Notes under the pieces: generated by a model | Databases searched by the model: none | Told to the model about the DNA's origin: nothing | What the model saw: only the letters and a program-made list of their open reading frames with translations | Position numbers and translations under genes: made by a program | From: Marinobacter sp. SS13-12 | Lineage (GTDB): Bacteria > Pseudomonadota > Gammaproteobacteria > Pseudomonadales > Oleiphilaceae | Reading direction: 5' to 3' | Assembly (NCBI RefSeq): GCF_030227115.1 | Contig: NZ_JASSUA010000002.1 | Coordinates: forward strand, 186,001-250,000 | Length of the DNA stretch: 64,000 nt | Shown here: positions 35,515-46,088 of the stretch, piece after piece | Layout of the letters: every line of letters begins with the position of its first letter | Numbering within the stretch: position 1 is the first letter of the stretch

Positions 35515-36993
35515 ATGCTCAAAGTAAAGAATGACCGTGAAATGTCGTTCTGGCTCGGGGGCCGGAGGATGACAACGGTCGGTTTGTACCTTCTTTGCCT
35601 GCTGGTGCCTTTGTCGCTGGCTCAGTCTGTAGCGGCTAGCGGCTTGCCGGATTTCACTGAGCTGGTGGAAGAGAACTCCTCTGCGGTGGTCAACATCAGT
35701 ACCACAACCGAACCGAAGTCCGGCGGCAGCCGGCCCCATGGGCTTCCGTTCGATGAACGCCAGCTTGAACAACTGCCTGACTTCTTCCGGGATTTCTTCG
35801 GTGGCCCCCAGTCGCCTTTCGGGGGAAGCCCGGGCGGGTCCGCCCCTCGCCAGTCCATGGGTTCAGGCTTTATTGTCTCCAGCGATGGCTATGTATTGAC
35901 CAATAACCACGTTGTGGAAGGTGCGGATGAGATCATTGTGCGCCTGAACGACCGCCGTGAGTTGCCTGCCAAACTGGTGGGCACTGATCCCCGTTCAGAC
36001 ATGGCGGTACTGAAGATTGAAAACGGAGACGACCTACCCGTCGTTCGGGTGGGAAGCTCAAAGGACCTGAAAGTGGGCGAATGGGTGTTGGCCATCGGCT
36101 CCCCCTTCGGCTTTGATTATACGGTAACAGCCGGCATCGTCAGTGCCCTTGGCCGGTCGCTGCCGTCTGAAAACTATGTGCCCTTTATCCAGACCGATGT
36201 GGCTATCAACCCGGGGAACTCCGGGGGACCTCTGTTCAACCTGGACGGCGAGGTTGTTGGCATCAACTCGCAGATCTACACCCGCTCCGGCGGCTTTATG
36301 GGGGTCTCGTTTGCCATTCCCATTGACGATGCCATGAATGTGTTCCGGCAGATCAGGGACGATGGTTCGGTTTCCCGTGGCTGGCTTGGCGTCCTTATCC
36401 AGGAAGTGAACCGCGATCTGGCGGAGTCCTTCGGCCTGAAACGTCCGCGAGGCGCCCTGGTTGCAGAGGTTATGTCAGGTTCGCCTGCAGAAAAAGCTGG
36501 TTTGAGGGCCGGTGATATCGTCCTTGAGTACGACGGCGAGGACGTAACCCTGTCTTCCGATTTGCCGCCCATGGTGGGTCGCACTCCTATTGGCGAGACC
36601 GCCTCCCTGGAAGTGATGCGGGAAGGCAAGCAGATTACCCTGGATGTTGAAATCGGTAAGCTGCCGGAAGAAGGCCAGGAGCGTGCTTCCGCCCCGGCTA
36701 CTGGCACAAACGGACCGTCATCCGCGCCACTGGGCATGACGGTTGAGCCGTTGCCGGAGGACGTCAGGGACGCACTGGGGGTTCCCGGTGGTGTGCTGGT
36801 GTCAGACATCGCCCAGGGGCCCGCAATGAATGCCGGAATTCGCCCCAATGATGTGATTACCGAGCTCAACCGCCGTTCGATCAGCTCCGTGGAGGACTTC
36901 CGGGAAGCGGTGGCGTCCCTGCCGGAAGACAGCGCGGTATCGGTGCGGGTTGTACGCCAGGGCCGTGCGATTTACCTGGTCATGAAGCCCTGA
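35515..36993 (+). CDS. mucD: Periplasmic serine protease DegP-like (MucD)
   Basis: A 492-residue HtrA-family protease/chaperone. An N-terminal signal (VGLYLLCLLVPLSLAQSVAAS, about 22-42) is followed by a trypsin-like domain with His in LTNNHVV, Asp in RSDMAVLKIE and Ser in INPGNSGGPLFN. Two PDZ domains fill about 290-492. It lacks extra C-terminal extension, as in MucD/DegQ. AGGGGG sits seven bases before the ATG. It closes the rpoE operon as in Pseudomonas and is followed by a strong terminator. Confidence 0.94.
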   Translation: MLKVKNDREMSFWLGGRRMTTVGLYLLCLLVPLSLAQSVAASGLPDFTELVEENSSAVVNISTTTEPKSGGSRPHGLPFDERQLEQLPDFFRDFFGGPQSPFGGSPGGSAPRQSMGSGFIVSSDGYVLTNNHVVEGADEIIVRLNDRRELPAKLVGTDPRSDMAVLKIENGDDLPVVRVGSSKDLKVGEWVLAIGSPFGFDYTVTAGIVSALGRSLPSENYVPFIQTDVAINPGNSGGPLFNLDGEVVGINSQIYTRSGGFMGVSFAIPIDDAMNVFRQIRDDGSVSRGWLGVLIQEVNRDLAESFGLKRPRGALVAEVMSGSPAEKAGLRAGDIVLEYDGEDVTLSSDLPPMVGRTPIGETASLEVMREGKQITLDVEIGKLPEEGQERASAPATGTNGPSSAPLGMTVEPLPEDVRDALGVPGGVLVSDIAQGPAMNAGIRPNDVITELNRRSISSVEDFREAVASLPEDSAVSVRVVRQGRAIYLVMKP

Positions 36994-37045
36994 TCACTCC
37001 GGCCGCTGCCCTGAGGCTGCGGTCACAAATTGGAACAGAATTGAG

Positions 37046-37088
37046 AGCCCGGCTGGTTGTTGGTTAAACGACAGCCAGCCGGGCTTTT
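37046..37088 (+). terminator. Rho-independent terminator of the rpoE-mucD operon
   Basis: AGCCCGGCTGG and CCAGCCGGGCT form a perfect 11-bp stem around an 18-nt loop, ending in TTTTG. It lies 52 bases past the mucD stop. Confidence 0.85.
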
Positions 37089-37141
37089 GTTATAGTGGCC
37101 TAAAATAAACAGATTACTGGCCATGGATCGGACCTGCCCGA

Positions 37142-39868
37142 ATGATGAAAAAAAAGGATCTACCCCTCCGGAAGCTGCTCCAGCCCCGTTATTCATGGGT
37201 TGCCTGGTTGCTGTTGATCGCGTGCCTGGCCGTGACCGCGTTGCTGTGGCAGGTCTCTATTCGCCTGGTTGATGATCGTACCGAAGCACGTTTCAAAACC
37301 CAGTCCCTGCAACTCAAAACCGCCATCGAAGAACGCCTGTTGAACTATGAGCAGGTATTGGCGGGCAGTGCTGGTCTGTTCGCTGTTGCCGGTGACGTCA
37401 CCAGGGGGGACTGGCGGGAATATATCGACAATGTGGATATCAATCGCTATTACCCGGGCATCCAGGGCATCGGTTATGTCCGGAAGATCGGTGTCCGCCA
37501 GATGGCCGATCACATAGCATCTGTCCGGCGTGAGGGGGTTCTCAATTATCTGGTAACGCCGCTGGGCACCGGCCCGGATTACTACCCGATGGTGTATCTG
37601 GAGCCCGGTACCGAGCGAAACCGCAAGGCCCTGGGGTACGATGCGTTCAGCGATCCGGTGCACCGGCGTGCCATGATGCGCGCCAGGGATCACGGCGAAC
37701 CCAAGGTGACCGGCAAGGTGGTGCTGGTACAGGAAGAAGTGGCCGAAGATCAGGCGGGCTTTCTGATGTATTACCCCGTCTATCAGGGGGGCGATGTGCC
37801 GGAAAGTCGTGGCGAGCGCCAGATGATGCTGGCGGGGTATGTCTTCAGTGCGTTCAGGATGAATCATCTGCTGGACGGTATTGTCGGCCTGATTTCTCCG
37901 TTTCTGGATGTGAAGATCTACGATGCCGGGGAGATCTCCCGGGACTCGCTGATGTACGGCTCCAATCTGGGCTCCCTGGACGAGGATTTCAGCTTTGCGA
38001 TGAGCCAGACGATTAATCATGGTGGTCGGGACTGGCTGTTGCAGACCCGTTCTACGCCAGCCTTTGATTATCTGGCTTCTGACCCTCGCCCGCCTATTGT
38101 CCTCGGCTCCGGAATTCTCATCAGCCTGCTGATGTTCCTGTTTGTTCTTACCATGATTCGCAGCCGGATCATGGCGCAGATCAGCGCTGGTAGGTACCGG
38201 GCCATCACCGAAGGGGCCGCCAATGTGACTCTGGTTCTGGAGCGCTCCGGCAACCCCCGTTACGCGAGCCCGTCCAGCCGCGACATCCTTGGTTTTGACC
38301 CGGAACAGGTTTACCGCCTGGATCTCGACACCCTGGTTCACGCGGAAGACAGGCCTCAGTTAAAGGCCGGTTTTGACGAGGCGATCAAATCGCCCGGTAA
38401 ACAGATGCCGGTTATCCGTGCCCGCATACGGGATTCGGAAGGTCAGTGGCGAGATATGGAGGGTACCTATACCGCCATGCTCAATGTGCCCGGGGTCGAT
38501 GGTGTGGTGCTCAGTTTGCGAGACCTGACCCAGCTCAAGGCGGCCCAGTCGGAACTTCACCGGCTGGCGTTTTATGATCCGCTAACCGGCCTGGCCAACC
38601 GCCAGTTGTTCAAGGACCGCCTGAGCCACGTGGTGCGCAGAAGCCGCCGCAGCGAGGAGCCGGCTGCCCTGATGTTCCTGGATCTGGATGGCTTCAAGCG
38701 AATTAACGACACCCTGGGCCACGACTCTGGTGATGAGTTACTCAAACAGGTATCCCAGTGGCTTACCGGCTGCGTAAGGGAAGAGGATTCGGTGGCAAGG
38801 CTGGGTGGTGACGAGTTTGTTGTGCTGTTGTCGCGCATCAGCGGCCCGGACGCCGCAGGTAAGGTTGCCGAAACCATACTCCGGCGCCTGTGCCAGCGCA
38901 TTCGCCTGAACGATCATGAAGTGGGCATCACCGTCAGTATCGGTATTACCATGATTCCCCACGACAGCGAAGACTCGGGCACGCTGATGAAATATGCGGA
39001 CCTGGCCATGTATCGGGCCAAGGAGCTGGGGAGAAATACGTATCAGTTCTTCACCCCTGCGATGAACATCAAGGCAGCCCGGCGTCTGTTGCAGCAGGAG
39101 GAGCTGGCGACGGCACTGGATGGCGACCGCTTTGTTCTGCATTACCAGCCCAAGATTGATCTGGTGAGCGAGCGGGTCATCGGGGTTGAGGCATTCCTGC
39201 GGTGGCATCACCCGGAGAAAGGGCTGGTCAGCGCCCAGCAGTTTATCTCCCTGGCGGAGGAAACCGGGCTGATTGTCAGGCTCGGTGAGATGGCATTGCG
39301 ACAGGCGTGCATCCAGGTGCAGGCGCTTGAGCGTGCCGGGTTCGAGTCACTGAAAATGGCGGTTAACCTTTCCGTGCGTCAGCTGACGGATTCCGGCTTC
39401 CTGGACATGATGCGCCAGGTGATTACCGAGACCGGCGTGTCGCCGGAGCGTCTGGAGCTTGAAATGCCGGCGGAACTGCTGAATGAGGATCCGCGGATGC
39501 TCAGGGAGCTGCTGACATCTCTCCACGATTTGGGCGTTTGCCTGATTCTGGATGATTTCGGCACAGGCTCCTGTTCGCTGGTTGCCCTTCAGCAGCTGCC
39601 GCTGGATGTGATCAAGATCGACCACCGGTTTATCCGCGACATTCCCTACAGCGTCAGCGCCACGGACGTGGCGTCGGCGGTTATTGCGCTGGCCAGAAAA
39701 TTACACCTCACCGTGGTCGCCGAAGGAGTGGAAACACCGCAGCAGTTGAGTTTTCTCAAAAGCGCCGGCTGCGCCCAGTGCCAGGGCAACCTGTTCAGCT
39801 ATCCGCTGGATGAGGATGCCCTCATTGGCTTCCTGATTCGGCAATATGAGCGGCCGCTGACGTCCTGA
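37142..39868 (+). CDS. CHASE-PAS-GGDEF-EAL cyclic-di-GMP protein
   Basis: A 908-residue inner-membrane signalling protein. A helix at about 20-40, a periplasmic CHASE domain (about 70-300) and a second helix (about 318-340) precede PAS (about 350-465), GGDEF (about 470-635) and EAL (about 650-905). The diguanylate cyclase motif GGDEF is intact at 555-559, with an RxxD inhibitory site (546-549). In the EAL domain Glu683, Asn742, Glu774, Asp804/805, Lys825 and Glu861 are kept. However EAL reads EAF, and the usual ITES loop is MPAE, losing the Glu expected at 777. Phosphodiesterase activity is therefore doubtful and cyclase activity likely. It is monocistronic. Confidence 0.92.
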   Translation: MMKKKDLPLRKLLQPRYSWVAWLLLIACLAVTALLWQVSIRLVDDRTEARFKTQSLQLKTAIEERLLNYEQVLAGSAGLFAVAGDVTRGDWREYIDNVDINRYYPGIQGIGYVRKIGVRQMADHIASVRREGVLNYLVTPLGTGPDYYPMVYLEPGTERNRKALGYDAFSDPVHRRAMMRARDHGEPKVTGKVVLVQEEVAEDQAGFLMYYPVYQGGDVPESRGERQMMLAGYVFSAFRMNHLLDGIVGLISPFLDVKIYDAGEISRDSLMYGSNLGSLDEDFSFAMSQTINHGGRDWLLQTRSTPAFDYLASDPRPPIVLGSGILISLLMFLFVLTMIRSRIMAQISAGRYRAITEGAANVTLVLERSGNPRYASPSSRDILGFDPEQVYRLDLDTLVHAEDRPQLKAGFDEAIKSPGKQMPVIRARIRDSEGQWRDMEGTYTAMLNVPGVDGVVLSLRDLTQLKAAQSELHRLAFYDPLTGLANRQLFKDRLSHVVRRSRRSEEPAALMFLDLDGFKRINDTLGHDSGDELLKQVSQWLTGCVREEDSVARLGGDEFVVLLSRISGPDAAGKVAETILRRLCQRIRLNDHEVGITVSIGITMIPHDSEDSGTLMKYADLAMYRAKELGRNTYQFFTPAMNIKAARRLLQQEELATALDGDRFVLHYQPKIDLVSERVIGVEAFLRWHHPEKGLVSAQQFISLAEETGLIVRLGEMALRQACIQVQALERAGFESLKMAVNLSVRQLTDSGFLDMMRQVITETGVSPERLELEMPAELLNEDPRMLRELLTSLHDLGVCLILDDFGTGSCSLVALQQLPLDVIKIDHRFIRDIPYSVSATDVASAVIALARKLHLTVVAEGVETPQQLSFLKSAGCAQCQGNLFSYPLDEDALIGFLIRQYERPLTS

Positions 39869-39973
39869 TCATGGCAATGGGGGCCGGTAACCGGTAAAAT
39901 CACGCCGTCGCCGGACACCGGCAACGGCCCTTCCGGGCTCAATCCTTCGTATTTTTATGAGTATTCATTGTCT

Positions 39974-41776
39974 GTGACTGAACTGAGCCGAATCCGAAAT
40001 TTTTCGATCATCGCCCATATTGACCACGGTAAATCCACGCTGGCAGACCGTTTTATCCAGATCTGCGGCGGCCTCACGGAACGTGAAATGGCCGAGCAGG
40101 TGCTTGATTCCATGGATCTTGAGCGTGAGCGCGGCATCACCATCAAGGCCCAGAGCGTGACACTCAATTACACGGCCCGGGATGGTCAGGAATACAAACT
40201 GAACTTTATCGATACCCCCGGCCACGTGGACTTCTCCTACGAAGTGTCGCGGTCGCTCTATGCCTGCGAGGGTGCCCTTCTGGTGGTGGATGCGGGCCAG
40301 GGTGTCGAGGCGCAGTCCGTGGCCAACTGCTATACCGCCATCGAGCAGGGCCTGGAAGTGGTGCCGGTGCTGAACAAGATGGATCTCCCGCAGGCTGAGC
40401 CGGAACGGGTCGCCCAGGAAATCGAGGACATCATCGGTATTGCCGCCACCGAGGCGGTCCGCTGCAGTGCCAAGAGCGGCATTGGTGTGGAAGACGTTCT
40501 GGAAGACCTGATTGCCAAGATTCCGCCACCGAAGGGCGACCGCAGTGCGCCGCTGCAGGCGCTGATTATAGACTCCTGGTTTGATAACTACCTGGGTGTG
40601 GTTTCCCTGGTTCGGGTGACCGAAGGCACTTTGAAAAAGGGCGACAAGATTGTCCTGAAGTCCACCGGCAAGGCCTGGAATGCCGACAAGGTGGGCATTT
40701 TTAACCCCAAGCCCAAGGATACGGATATTCTGGAAGCCGGGGACGTCGGCTTTGTAGTCGCCGGGATCAAGGACATTCATGGTGCGCCGGTAGGCGACAC
40801 CATTGTGCAGCAGAAAGGGTCGGACGATATCCCGATGTTGCCGGGTTTCAAGAAAGTGAAGCCCCAGGTTTACGCCGGGTTGTTTCCGGTCAGCGCGGAC
40901 GACTACAACGATTTCCGTGATGCGCTGGAAAAACTGACGCTGAACGATGCCTCGCTGTTTTTCGAGCCTGAAAGCTCGGATGCCCTCGGCTTCGGTTTCC
41001 GTTGTGGCTTCCTCGGCATGCTCCACATGGAGATTGTCCAGGAGCGTCTGGAGCGTGAATACGACATCGATCTGATTACCACGGCACCGACAGTAATCTA
41101 TGAAGTCGTTACCAAACAGGGTGAGACCCTGTCGGTAGACAATCCCTCCAGCCTGCCGGATATTGGTTCCATTGAGGAAATGCGTGAGCCGATTGTGGAA
41201 GCCAGCATTCTGGTGCCTCAGGAACATCTGGGTAATGTCATCAAACTGTGTGAGGAAAAACGCGGCATCCAGAAAAACATGCACTTCATGTCAACCCAGG
41301 TGCAGGTGACTTACGAGTTGCCGATGGCGGAAGTGGTTCTCGACTTTTTCGACCGCATCAAGTCGGCCAGTCGCGGCTTTGCCTCACTCGATTACCACTT
41401 TGTGCGTTTCCAGACCGCTAACCTGGTGAGACTGGACGTGCTGATTAACGCCGAGCGCGTGGATGCTCTGGCGCTGATTGTGCACAAGGACCAGGCCCAC
41501 TATAAGGGTCGCGCCCTGGTCGAGAAAATGAAAGAGCTGATTCCCCGGCAGATGTTTGATATTGCCATTCAGGCCGCGATCGGCAATCAGGTGGTCTCCA
41601 GGGTAACCGTTAAGGCGCTGCGTAAGAACGTAACGGCCAAGTGTTACGGTGGTGACGTCAGCCGGAAGAAGAAACTGCTGCAGAAGCAGAAAGAAGGTAA
41701 AAAACGCATGAAGCAGCTGGGTAATGTTGAGGTGCCTCAGGAAGCGTTCCTTGCCGTACTGAAAGTGGATAACTAA
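39974..41776 (+). CDS. lepA: Elongation factor 4 (LepA)
   Basis: A 600-residue translational GTPase linked to back-translocation and to 30S biogenesis. G1 is [14 protein letters not shown]3 DTPGHVDF, G4 NKMD. The C-terminal LepA-specific domain ends with [23 protein letters not shown] at 39974 gives [17 protein letters not shown], the usual length; a TTG at 39968 adds two residues. No clear Shine-Dalgarno. lepB follows after 11 bases. Confidence 0.94.
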   Translation: MTELSRIRNFSIIAHIDHGKSTLADRFIQICGGLTEREMAEQVLDSMDLERERGITIKAQSVTLNYTARDGQEYKLNFIDTPGHVDFSYEVSRSLYACEGALLVVDAGQGVEAQSVANCYTAIEQGLEVVPVLNKMDLPQAEPERVAQEIEDIIGIAATEAVRCSAKSGIGVEDVLEDLIAKIPPPKGDRSAPLQALIIDSWFDNYLGVVSLVRVTEGTLKKGDKIVLKSTGKAWNADKVGIFNPKPKDTDILEAGDVGFVVAGIKDIHGAPVGDTIVQQKGSDDIPMLPGFKKVKPQVYAGLFPVSADDYNDFRDALEKLTLNDASLFFEPESSDALGFGFRCGFLGMLHMEIVQERLEREYDIDLITTAPTVIYEVVTKQGETLSVDNPSSLPDIGSIEEMREPIVEASILVPQEHLGNVIKLCEEKRGIQKNMHFMSTQVQVTYELPMAEVVLDFFDRIKSASRGFASLDYHFVRFQTANLVRLDVLINAERVDALALIVHKDQAHYKGRALVEKMKELIPRQMFDIAIQAAIGNQVVSRVTVKALRKNVTAKCYGGDVSRKKKLLQKQKEGKKRMKQLGNVEVPQEAFLAVLKVDN

Positions 41777-41787
41777 AAGGCACCTGA

Positions 41788-42573
41788 ATGGATATTGATT
41801 TTCCCCTGGTTCTGGTAGTTCTGACGTTTGTAACGGGGCTGATCTGGCTGTTGGACATACTCTTCCTGCGCAAGCGCCGGCTGGCAGCGGCAGGAATGGC
41901 GCCAGGTGAAGGCCGGGCAGAGGAAGAACCAAAAGAGCCCTATCTTGTGGATCTCAGCCGCTCCTTCTTTCCGGTGCTGGCTGTAGTGCTTGTTTTGCGA
42001 TCGTTTCTGGTGGAGCCGTTCCAGATTCCTTCCGGTTCCATGCTGCCCACCCTGGAGGTGGGAGACTTTATCCTGGTGAACAAATACGCCTATGGACTGC
42101 GGTTGCCCGTGGCGGGCACGAAGATACTGGAAGTGGACGACCCCGAGCGCGGTGATGTCATCGTATTCCGGTATCCGGAAGATGGCAGTACCAATTACAT
42201 CAAGCGGGTTGTTGGTATGCCCGGTGATCGCATTCGCTACCAGGATCGTGAGTTGTTCATCAACGGTGAAAAAGTCGAGTCCCGCTTTGTGGCGAGATTG
42301 CCGCCCGTAGAGTTGTGGCGCGAAACGCTCGGCGATACCCAGCACGATGTGTTCCTGACCCTGGGGCGGACAGGCCGTTCCGGAGAAGGCGAGTGGCTGG
42401 TGCCGGAAGGCGAGTACTTCGTGATGGGTGACAACCGGGATAACAGTAATGACAGTCGCTATTGGGGCACGGTTCCTGATGAGCTGGTTGTGGGTAAGGC
42501 ATTTGCGATCTGGATGCACTGGCAATCGCTGACCAGTCTGCCATCCTTTGATCGTGTGGGCGGCATAGAATAA
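41788..42573 (+). CDS. lepB: Signal peptidase I
   Basis: A 261-residue inner-membrane leader peptidase. Two N-terminal helices (about 3-22 and 62-78) anchor it. The catalytic Ser is in PSGSMLPTLEVGDFIL near residue 90, and the general-base Lys is in NYIKRVVGMPGD. Box E MGDNRDNSNDSRYWG is present near 216. AAGG precedes the ATG. The order lepA-lepB-DUF4845-rnc-era-recO-pdxJ is standard for gammaproteobacteria. Confidence 0.96.
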   Translation: MDIDFPLVLVVLTFVTGLIWLLDILFLRKRRLAAAGMAPGEGRAEEEPKEPYLVDLSRSFFPVLAVVLVLRSFLVEPFQIPSGSMLPTLEVGDFILVNKYAYGLRLPVAGTKILEVDDPERGDVIVFRYPEDGSTNYIKRVVGMPGDRIRYQDRELFINGEKVESRFVARLPPVELWRETLGDTQHDVFLTLGRTGRSGEGEWLVPEGEYFVMGDNRDNSNDSRYWGTVPDELVVGKAFAIWMHWQSLTSLPSFDRVGGIE

Positions 42574-42602
42574 GTGCGTAGTCATTCAGGGGTGTCTCTA
42601 TA

Positions 42603-42992
42603 ATGAAGAAAAACAGTCTCTCATCCATGCGAAAGCAGTCCGGTGCTTCGGCACTGGTGATCATGATCATGGTGCTCTTTTTCGGTGGCCTGCTTACACT
42701 GGTGATCAAACTGGGGCCCGCTTACCTGGATGACATCACCATTCAGGAAGCACTGGAAAGTCTTGACGGGACCGAGGACCTCTCCACTATGGGGCCTGCC
42801 CAGGTAAGAAGTCTCATCAACAAGCGTTTGAGCGTCAACAATGTAAGAGGCTTTGACGCCAAGAACATCACCGTTGAGAAAAACGGCGAGTTTGTGGTGA
42901 TCAATGTGGATTATGAAGTCCGCAACAACCTCTTCCGTAACGTGGATACGGTTATCCACTTCCAACACGAGTACGAGATGAAGGGCAAGTGA
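42603..42992 (+). CDS. DUF4845 membrane protein
   Basis: A 129-residue protein with a single N-terminal helix (about 18-37, [20 protein letters not shown]) preceded by a basic segment, then a periplasmic domain ([19 protein letters not shown]... and [13 protein letters not shown]). DUF4845 proteins sit between lepB and rnc in many Pseudomonas-type genomes; their function is unknown. The stop codon overlaps the GTG start of rnc. Confidence 0.88.
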   Translation: MKKNSLSSMRKQSGASALVIMIMVLFFGGLLTLVIKLGPAYLDDITIQEALESLDGTEDLSTMGPAQVRSLINKRLSVNNVRGFDAKNITVEKNGEFVVINVDYEVRNNLFRNVDTVIHFQHEYEMKGK

Positions 42993-43678
42993 GTTCACAA
43001 CCGGATCTGGAACAGCTGCAGCGACGTATCGGTTATCAGTTCAACTCTCCCGAGCGTCTGCTGCTGGCGCTTACCCATCGCAGCTATGGCAACCAGAACA
43101 ATGAGCGCCTGGAGTTTCTGGGCGATTCCATTGTCAACATGGTCATAGCGGAGCATCTTTACCTGCACTTTGAGAAGGCCCGGGAAGGGCAGCTGAGCCG
43201 TCTGCGGGCCCGTATGGTCAAGGGTGTTACCCTGGCGGAAATCGGCCGTGAATTCGAGCTGGGAAAATACCTCCGGCTGGGCTCCGGGGAGCTCAAAAGC
43301 GGTGGTTTCCGCCGCGAATCCATCCTTGCAGACGCTGTGGAGTCCATCATTGGCGCTATTTACCTGGACAGCGACTTTCATACCTGCCGGGAGCAGGTGT
43401 TACGCTGGTTCGAGCTGCGCCTGAAGCAACTGGATCTGCAGGACACTCAGAAAGATCCGAAAACCCGGCTGCAGGAATATCTGCAGTCACGACAATTTCC
43501 GCTGCCGCTCTATGACGTCATTTCCGTGGATGGTGAAGCCCACGCCCAGACGTTCCATGTTTCCTGTGCCATGCCATCACTGGACCGGAAAACCACCGGT
43601 ACCGGCAACAGCCGACGAATTGCCGAGCAGCAGGCCGCCCGCAACGCCCTGAAACAATTGGGTGTGGAGAATGATTGA
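42989..43678 (+). CDS. rnc: Ribonuclease III
   Basis: A 229-residue double-strand-specific RNase that processes rRNA precursors and some mRNAs. The catalytic motif [15 protein letters not shown] is near residue 36 and a second acidic cluster ([11 protein letters not shown] class, here [10 protein letters not shown]) near 118. A dsRNA-binding domain covers about 155-225. It starts at GTG inside the stop of the preceding gene (GTGA overlap) and ends at the start of era (TGATG). Confidence 0.96.
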   Translation: MSSQPDLEQLQRRIGYQFNSPERLLLALTHRSYGNQNNERLEFLGDSIVNMVIAEHLYLHFEKAREGQLSRLRARMVKGVTLAEIGREFELGKYLRLGSGELKSGGFRRESILADAVESIIGAIYLDSDFHTCREQVLRWFELRLKQLDLQDTQKDPKTRLQEYLQSRQFPLPLYDVISVDGEAHAQTFHVSCAMPSLDRKTTGTGNSRRIAEQQAARNALKQLGVEND

Positions 43679-44595
43679 TGAATGATGTTACCCGTCCGGA
43701 GAATCCGGACAGCCGTTGTGGTTTCGTGGCGATTGTTGGCCGTCCCAATGTGGGCAAGTCCACGCTGCTGAACCATATTCTGGGCCAGAAGCTGAGCATT
43801 ACCTCCCGCAAACCCCAGACCACGCGTCATCAGGTTCTGGGGATCAAGACCGAAGGCCCGGTTCAGGCTATTTACGTGGATACACCGGGTATGCACGAGG
43901 AAGAGCCTCGCGCCATCAACCGGTACATGAACAAGGCCGCCACGTCGGCATTGAAGGGTGTTGACGTGGCGGTGTTCGTGGTTGACCAGATGGCCTGGAC
44001 CACCGCCGACGAAATGGTGCTGGAAAAACTCAGCAGCCTGAAGTGTCCGGTGATTCTGGCAGTGAACAAGGTCGACCGGATCGAGAATCGGGAGGCCCTG
44101 TTGCCGCATCTGGACATGCTGTCCCGGAAACGGGACTTTGCCGAAATGATCCCGCTGTCTGCCCTGAAGGGCATGAATCTGGAGCCGCTGGAGGAAGCGG
44201 TAGGGCGTTTCCTGCCACAAAGCGTTCATTTCTACCCGGATGACCAGATTACCGACCGCAGTGAACGGTTTATGGCCTCGGAGATGGTGCGGGAGAAAAT
44301 CACCCGGCAACTGGGCGCCGAGCTGCCGTATTCCGTGGCCGTCGAGATTGAGGAATTCCGCAAGGACGGCAAGACCCTGCACATATCGGCGCTGATTCTG
44401 GTGGAGCGCGAAGGCCAGAAGAAAATCATGATCGGTGACAAGGGCGAGCGCCTGCGCCGTATTGGCCAGGAAGCCCGGGCTGACATGGAGCGCCTTTTCG
44501 ACAGCAAGGTCATGCTGAGGCTATGGGTCAAGGTCAAACGTGGCTGGGCCGACAGCGAACGGGCACTCAAAAGTCTTGGTATGAACGACTTCTGA
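43678..44595 (+). CDS. era: GTPase Era
   Basis: A 305-residue GTPase that binds 16S rRNA near its 3' end and aids 30S maturation. G1 is [13 protein letters not shown]3 DTPGMH, G4 NKVD. The C-terminal KH domain shows [23 protein letters not shown]. The ATG at 43678 overlaps the rnc stop and is preferred to an adjacent TTG at 43675. GGAG lies nine bases upstream. rnc-era coupling is common. Confidence 0.96.
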   Translation: MNDVTRPENPDSRCGFVAIVGRPNVGKSTLLNHILGQKLSITSRKPQTTRHQVLGIKTEGPVQAIYVDTPGMHEEEPRAINRYMNKAATSALKGVDVAVFVVDQMAWTTADEMVLEKLSSLKCPVILAVNKVDRIENREALLPHLDMLSRKRDFAEMIPLSALKGMNLEPLEEAVGRFLPQSVHFYPDDQITDRSERFMASEMVREKITRQLGAELPYSVAVEIEEFRKDGKTLHISALILVEREGQKKIMIGDKGERLRRIGQEARADMERLFDSKVMLRLWVKVKRGWADSERALKSLGMNDF

Positions 44596-44602
44596 GGCGT
44601 CT

Positions 44603-45331
44603 ATGACGGGGCCAATACAGCAGGAGCCCGCTTACGTCCTCCACCGCCGGCCATGGCGCGAAACCAGTCTGATGGTGGATATTTTCTCTCTCAATGCGGG
44701 CCGGTTAACCATTATTGCCCGTGGTGGCAACAGCGCAAAAAGCCCTCTGAAGGCACAGCTTCAGCCCTTCCAGCCGTTGCTGCTGGACTGGACAGGCCGC
44801 AGTGAGCTGAAGACCCTCACTCAGGCGGAAGTGCGTGGCGGGCCCGCGCTCAAGCGCACCCTGTCGCTGTACAGCGGGCTCTATGTGAATGAATTGTTGC
44901 AACGCCTGCTGCCACTGGCAGATCCCCACCCCCGTCTCTTTGCTTCCTATATCGACGTCATTGCCGAGCTGTCAGAAGCCAGTGATGTCGAGCCGGTTCT
45001 ACGACGATTTGAACAGTCCTTTGCAGCAGAGCTGGGCTATGACTTTGCCTGGGATCTGGCTACCGACACCGGGTTTGCGGTCGAGGCGGGTGAGTATTAT
45101 TGCTATGATCCCGAGCAGGGGATTCTGGCCACGCCGTCGGTTGGTGCCAGGCTTCAGAACCTTCCCGGCGCCACGCTGCTGGCGCTCGCTTCCGGGGATC
45201 TGGAATCAACAGAATGTCGGCGTATTGCCAAGCGGGTAACCCGGGTACTGGTGGACTACCTTCTGCAGGGCCGGCCCCTCAACAGCCGAAGCCTGTTCAG
45301 TCATCATCGAGGAGATCGTAATGAACCCTAG
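44603..45331 (+). CDS. recO: DNA repair protein RecO
   Basis: A 242-residue recombination mediator that works with RecR to load RecA on gaps. The N-terminal OB-fold begins [20 protein letters not shown] and [12 protein letters not shown]; the C-terminal helical part has [12 protein letters not shown] and ends RPLNSRSLF. No zinc-finger cysteines typical of some RecO are visible. It overlaps pdxJ by 11 bases. Confidence 0.93.
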   Translation: MTGPIQQEPAYVLHRRPWRETSLMVDIFSLNAGRLTIIARGGNSAKSPLKAQLQPFQPLLLDWTGRSELKTLTQAEVRGGPALKRTLSLYSGLYVNELLQRLLPLADPHPRLFASYIDVIAELSEASDVEPVLRRFEQSFAAELGYDFAWDLATDTGFAVEAGEYYCYDPEQGILATPSVGARLQNLPGATLLALASGDLESTECRRIAKRVTRVLVDYLLQGRPLNSRSLFSHHRGDRNEP

Positions 45332-46070
45332 CCCAACGAACCCCAGAGTGCTGCTGGGCGTCAATATCGACCATGTGGCAACACTGCGCCAGGCCAGGGG
45401 CACCCGCTATCCTGATCCGGTTCAGGCGGCCATACTGGCGGAAGAGGCCGGGGCTGATGGCATTACCATTCATCCCCGGGAGGACCGCCGACATATCCAG
45501 GATCGGGATGTACTGCTGCTCAAGGAAATACTGACCACCAAGATGAACCTGGAAATGGCGGTTACGGACGCCATGCTGGCCTTTGCTGAACAGGTGCGCC
45601 CGGAATGCGTATGCCTGGTGCCGGAAAAGCGCGAAGAGCTGACCACGGAGGGCGGGCTCGATGTGGACGGCCAGGAAGCCCGTGTCGCCAAGGCTTGCGA
45701 GCGGTTGGCAAGGATCGGCACAGAGGTGTCCCTGTTCATTGACCCGGACATTGCACAGATCGATGCCGCTGTCCGGTGCGGTGCGCCGGTGGTGGAGCTC
45801 CACACGGGCGAATATGCCGAAGCTGCTACGCCAGACGCTGAAAATGCCGCATTTGATACCCTGTTGACTGCGGTTGAGCATGCCCGGAAAAAGGGCCTGA
45901 TTGTGAATGCCGGTCATGGCCTTCACTACCATAATACCGAACGCGTTGCGGCCATCGGCGGCATCAACGAGCTGAACATTGGCCATGCCATCATTGCGAG
46001 GGCTGTTTTCACTGGTCTGAAAGAAGCGGTCAGGGACATGAAGGCCATCCTGGGAAGCGCCCGCGGCTAA
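45321..46070 (+). CDS. pdxJ: Pyridoxine 5'-phosphate synthase
   Basis: A 249-residue TIM-barrel enzyme that makes pyridoxine phosphate from deoxyxylulose phosphate and aminoacetone phosphate. [24 protein letters not shown] starts the barrel (in two parts), with [34 protein letters not shown] and [11 protein letters not shown] around the active site. GAGGAG precedes the ATG inside the end of recO. It is the last gene of the lepA cluster. Confidence 0.96.
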   Translation: MNPSPTNPRVLLGVNIDHVATLRQARGTRYPDPVQAAILAEEAGADGITIHPREDRRHIQDRDVLLLKEILTTKMNLEMAVTDAMLAFAEQVRPECVCLVPEKREELTTEGGLDVDGQEARVAKACERLARIGTEVSLFIDPDIAQIDAAVRCGAPVVELHTGEYAEAATPDAENAAFDTLLTAVEHARKKGLIVNAGHGLHYHNTERVAAIGGINELNIGHAIIARAVFTGLKEAVRDMKAILGSARG

Positions 46071-46078
46071 GCGGGCGC
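46057..46078. terminator. Hairpin spanning the pdxJ stop codon
   Basis: GCGCCCGC (46057-46064) and GCGGGCGC (46071-46078) make a perfect 8-bp GC stem around GGCTAA, which includes the pdxJ stop. It lies between convergent pdxJ and the hybrid kinase gene and has no T-run. Confidence 0.45.
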
Positions 46079-46088
46079 CTCACACACT

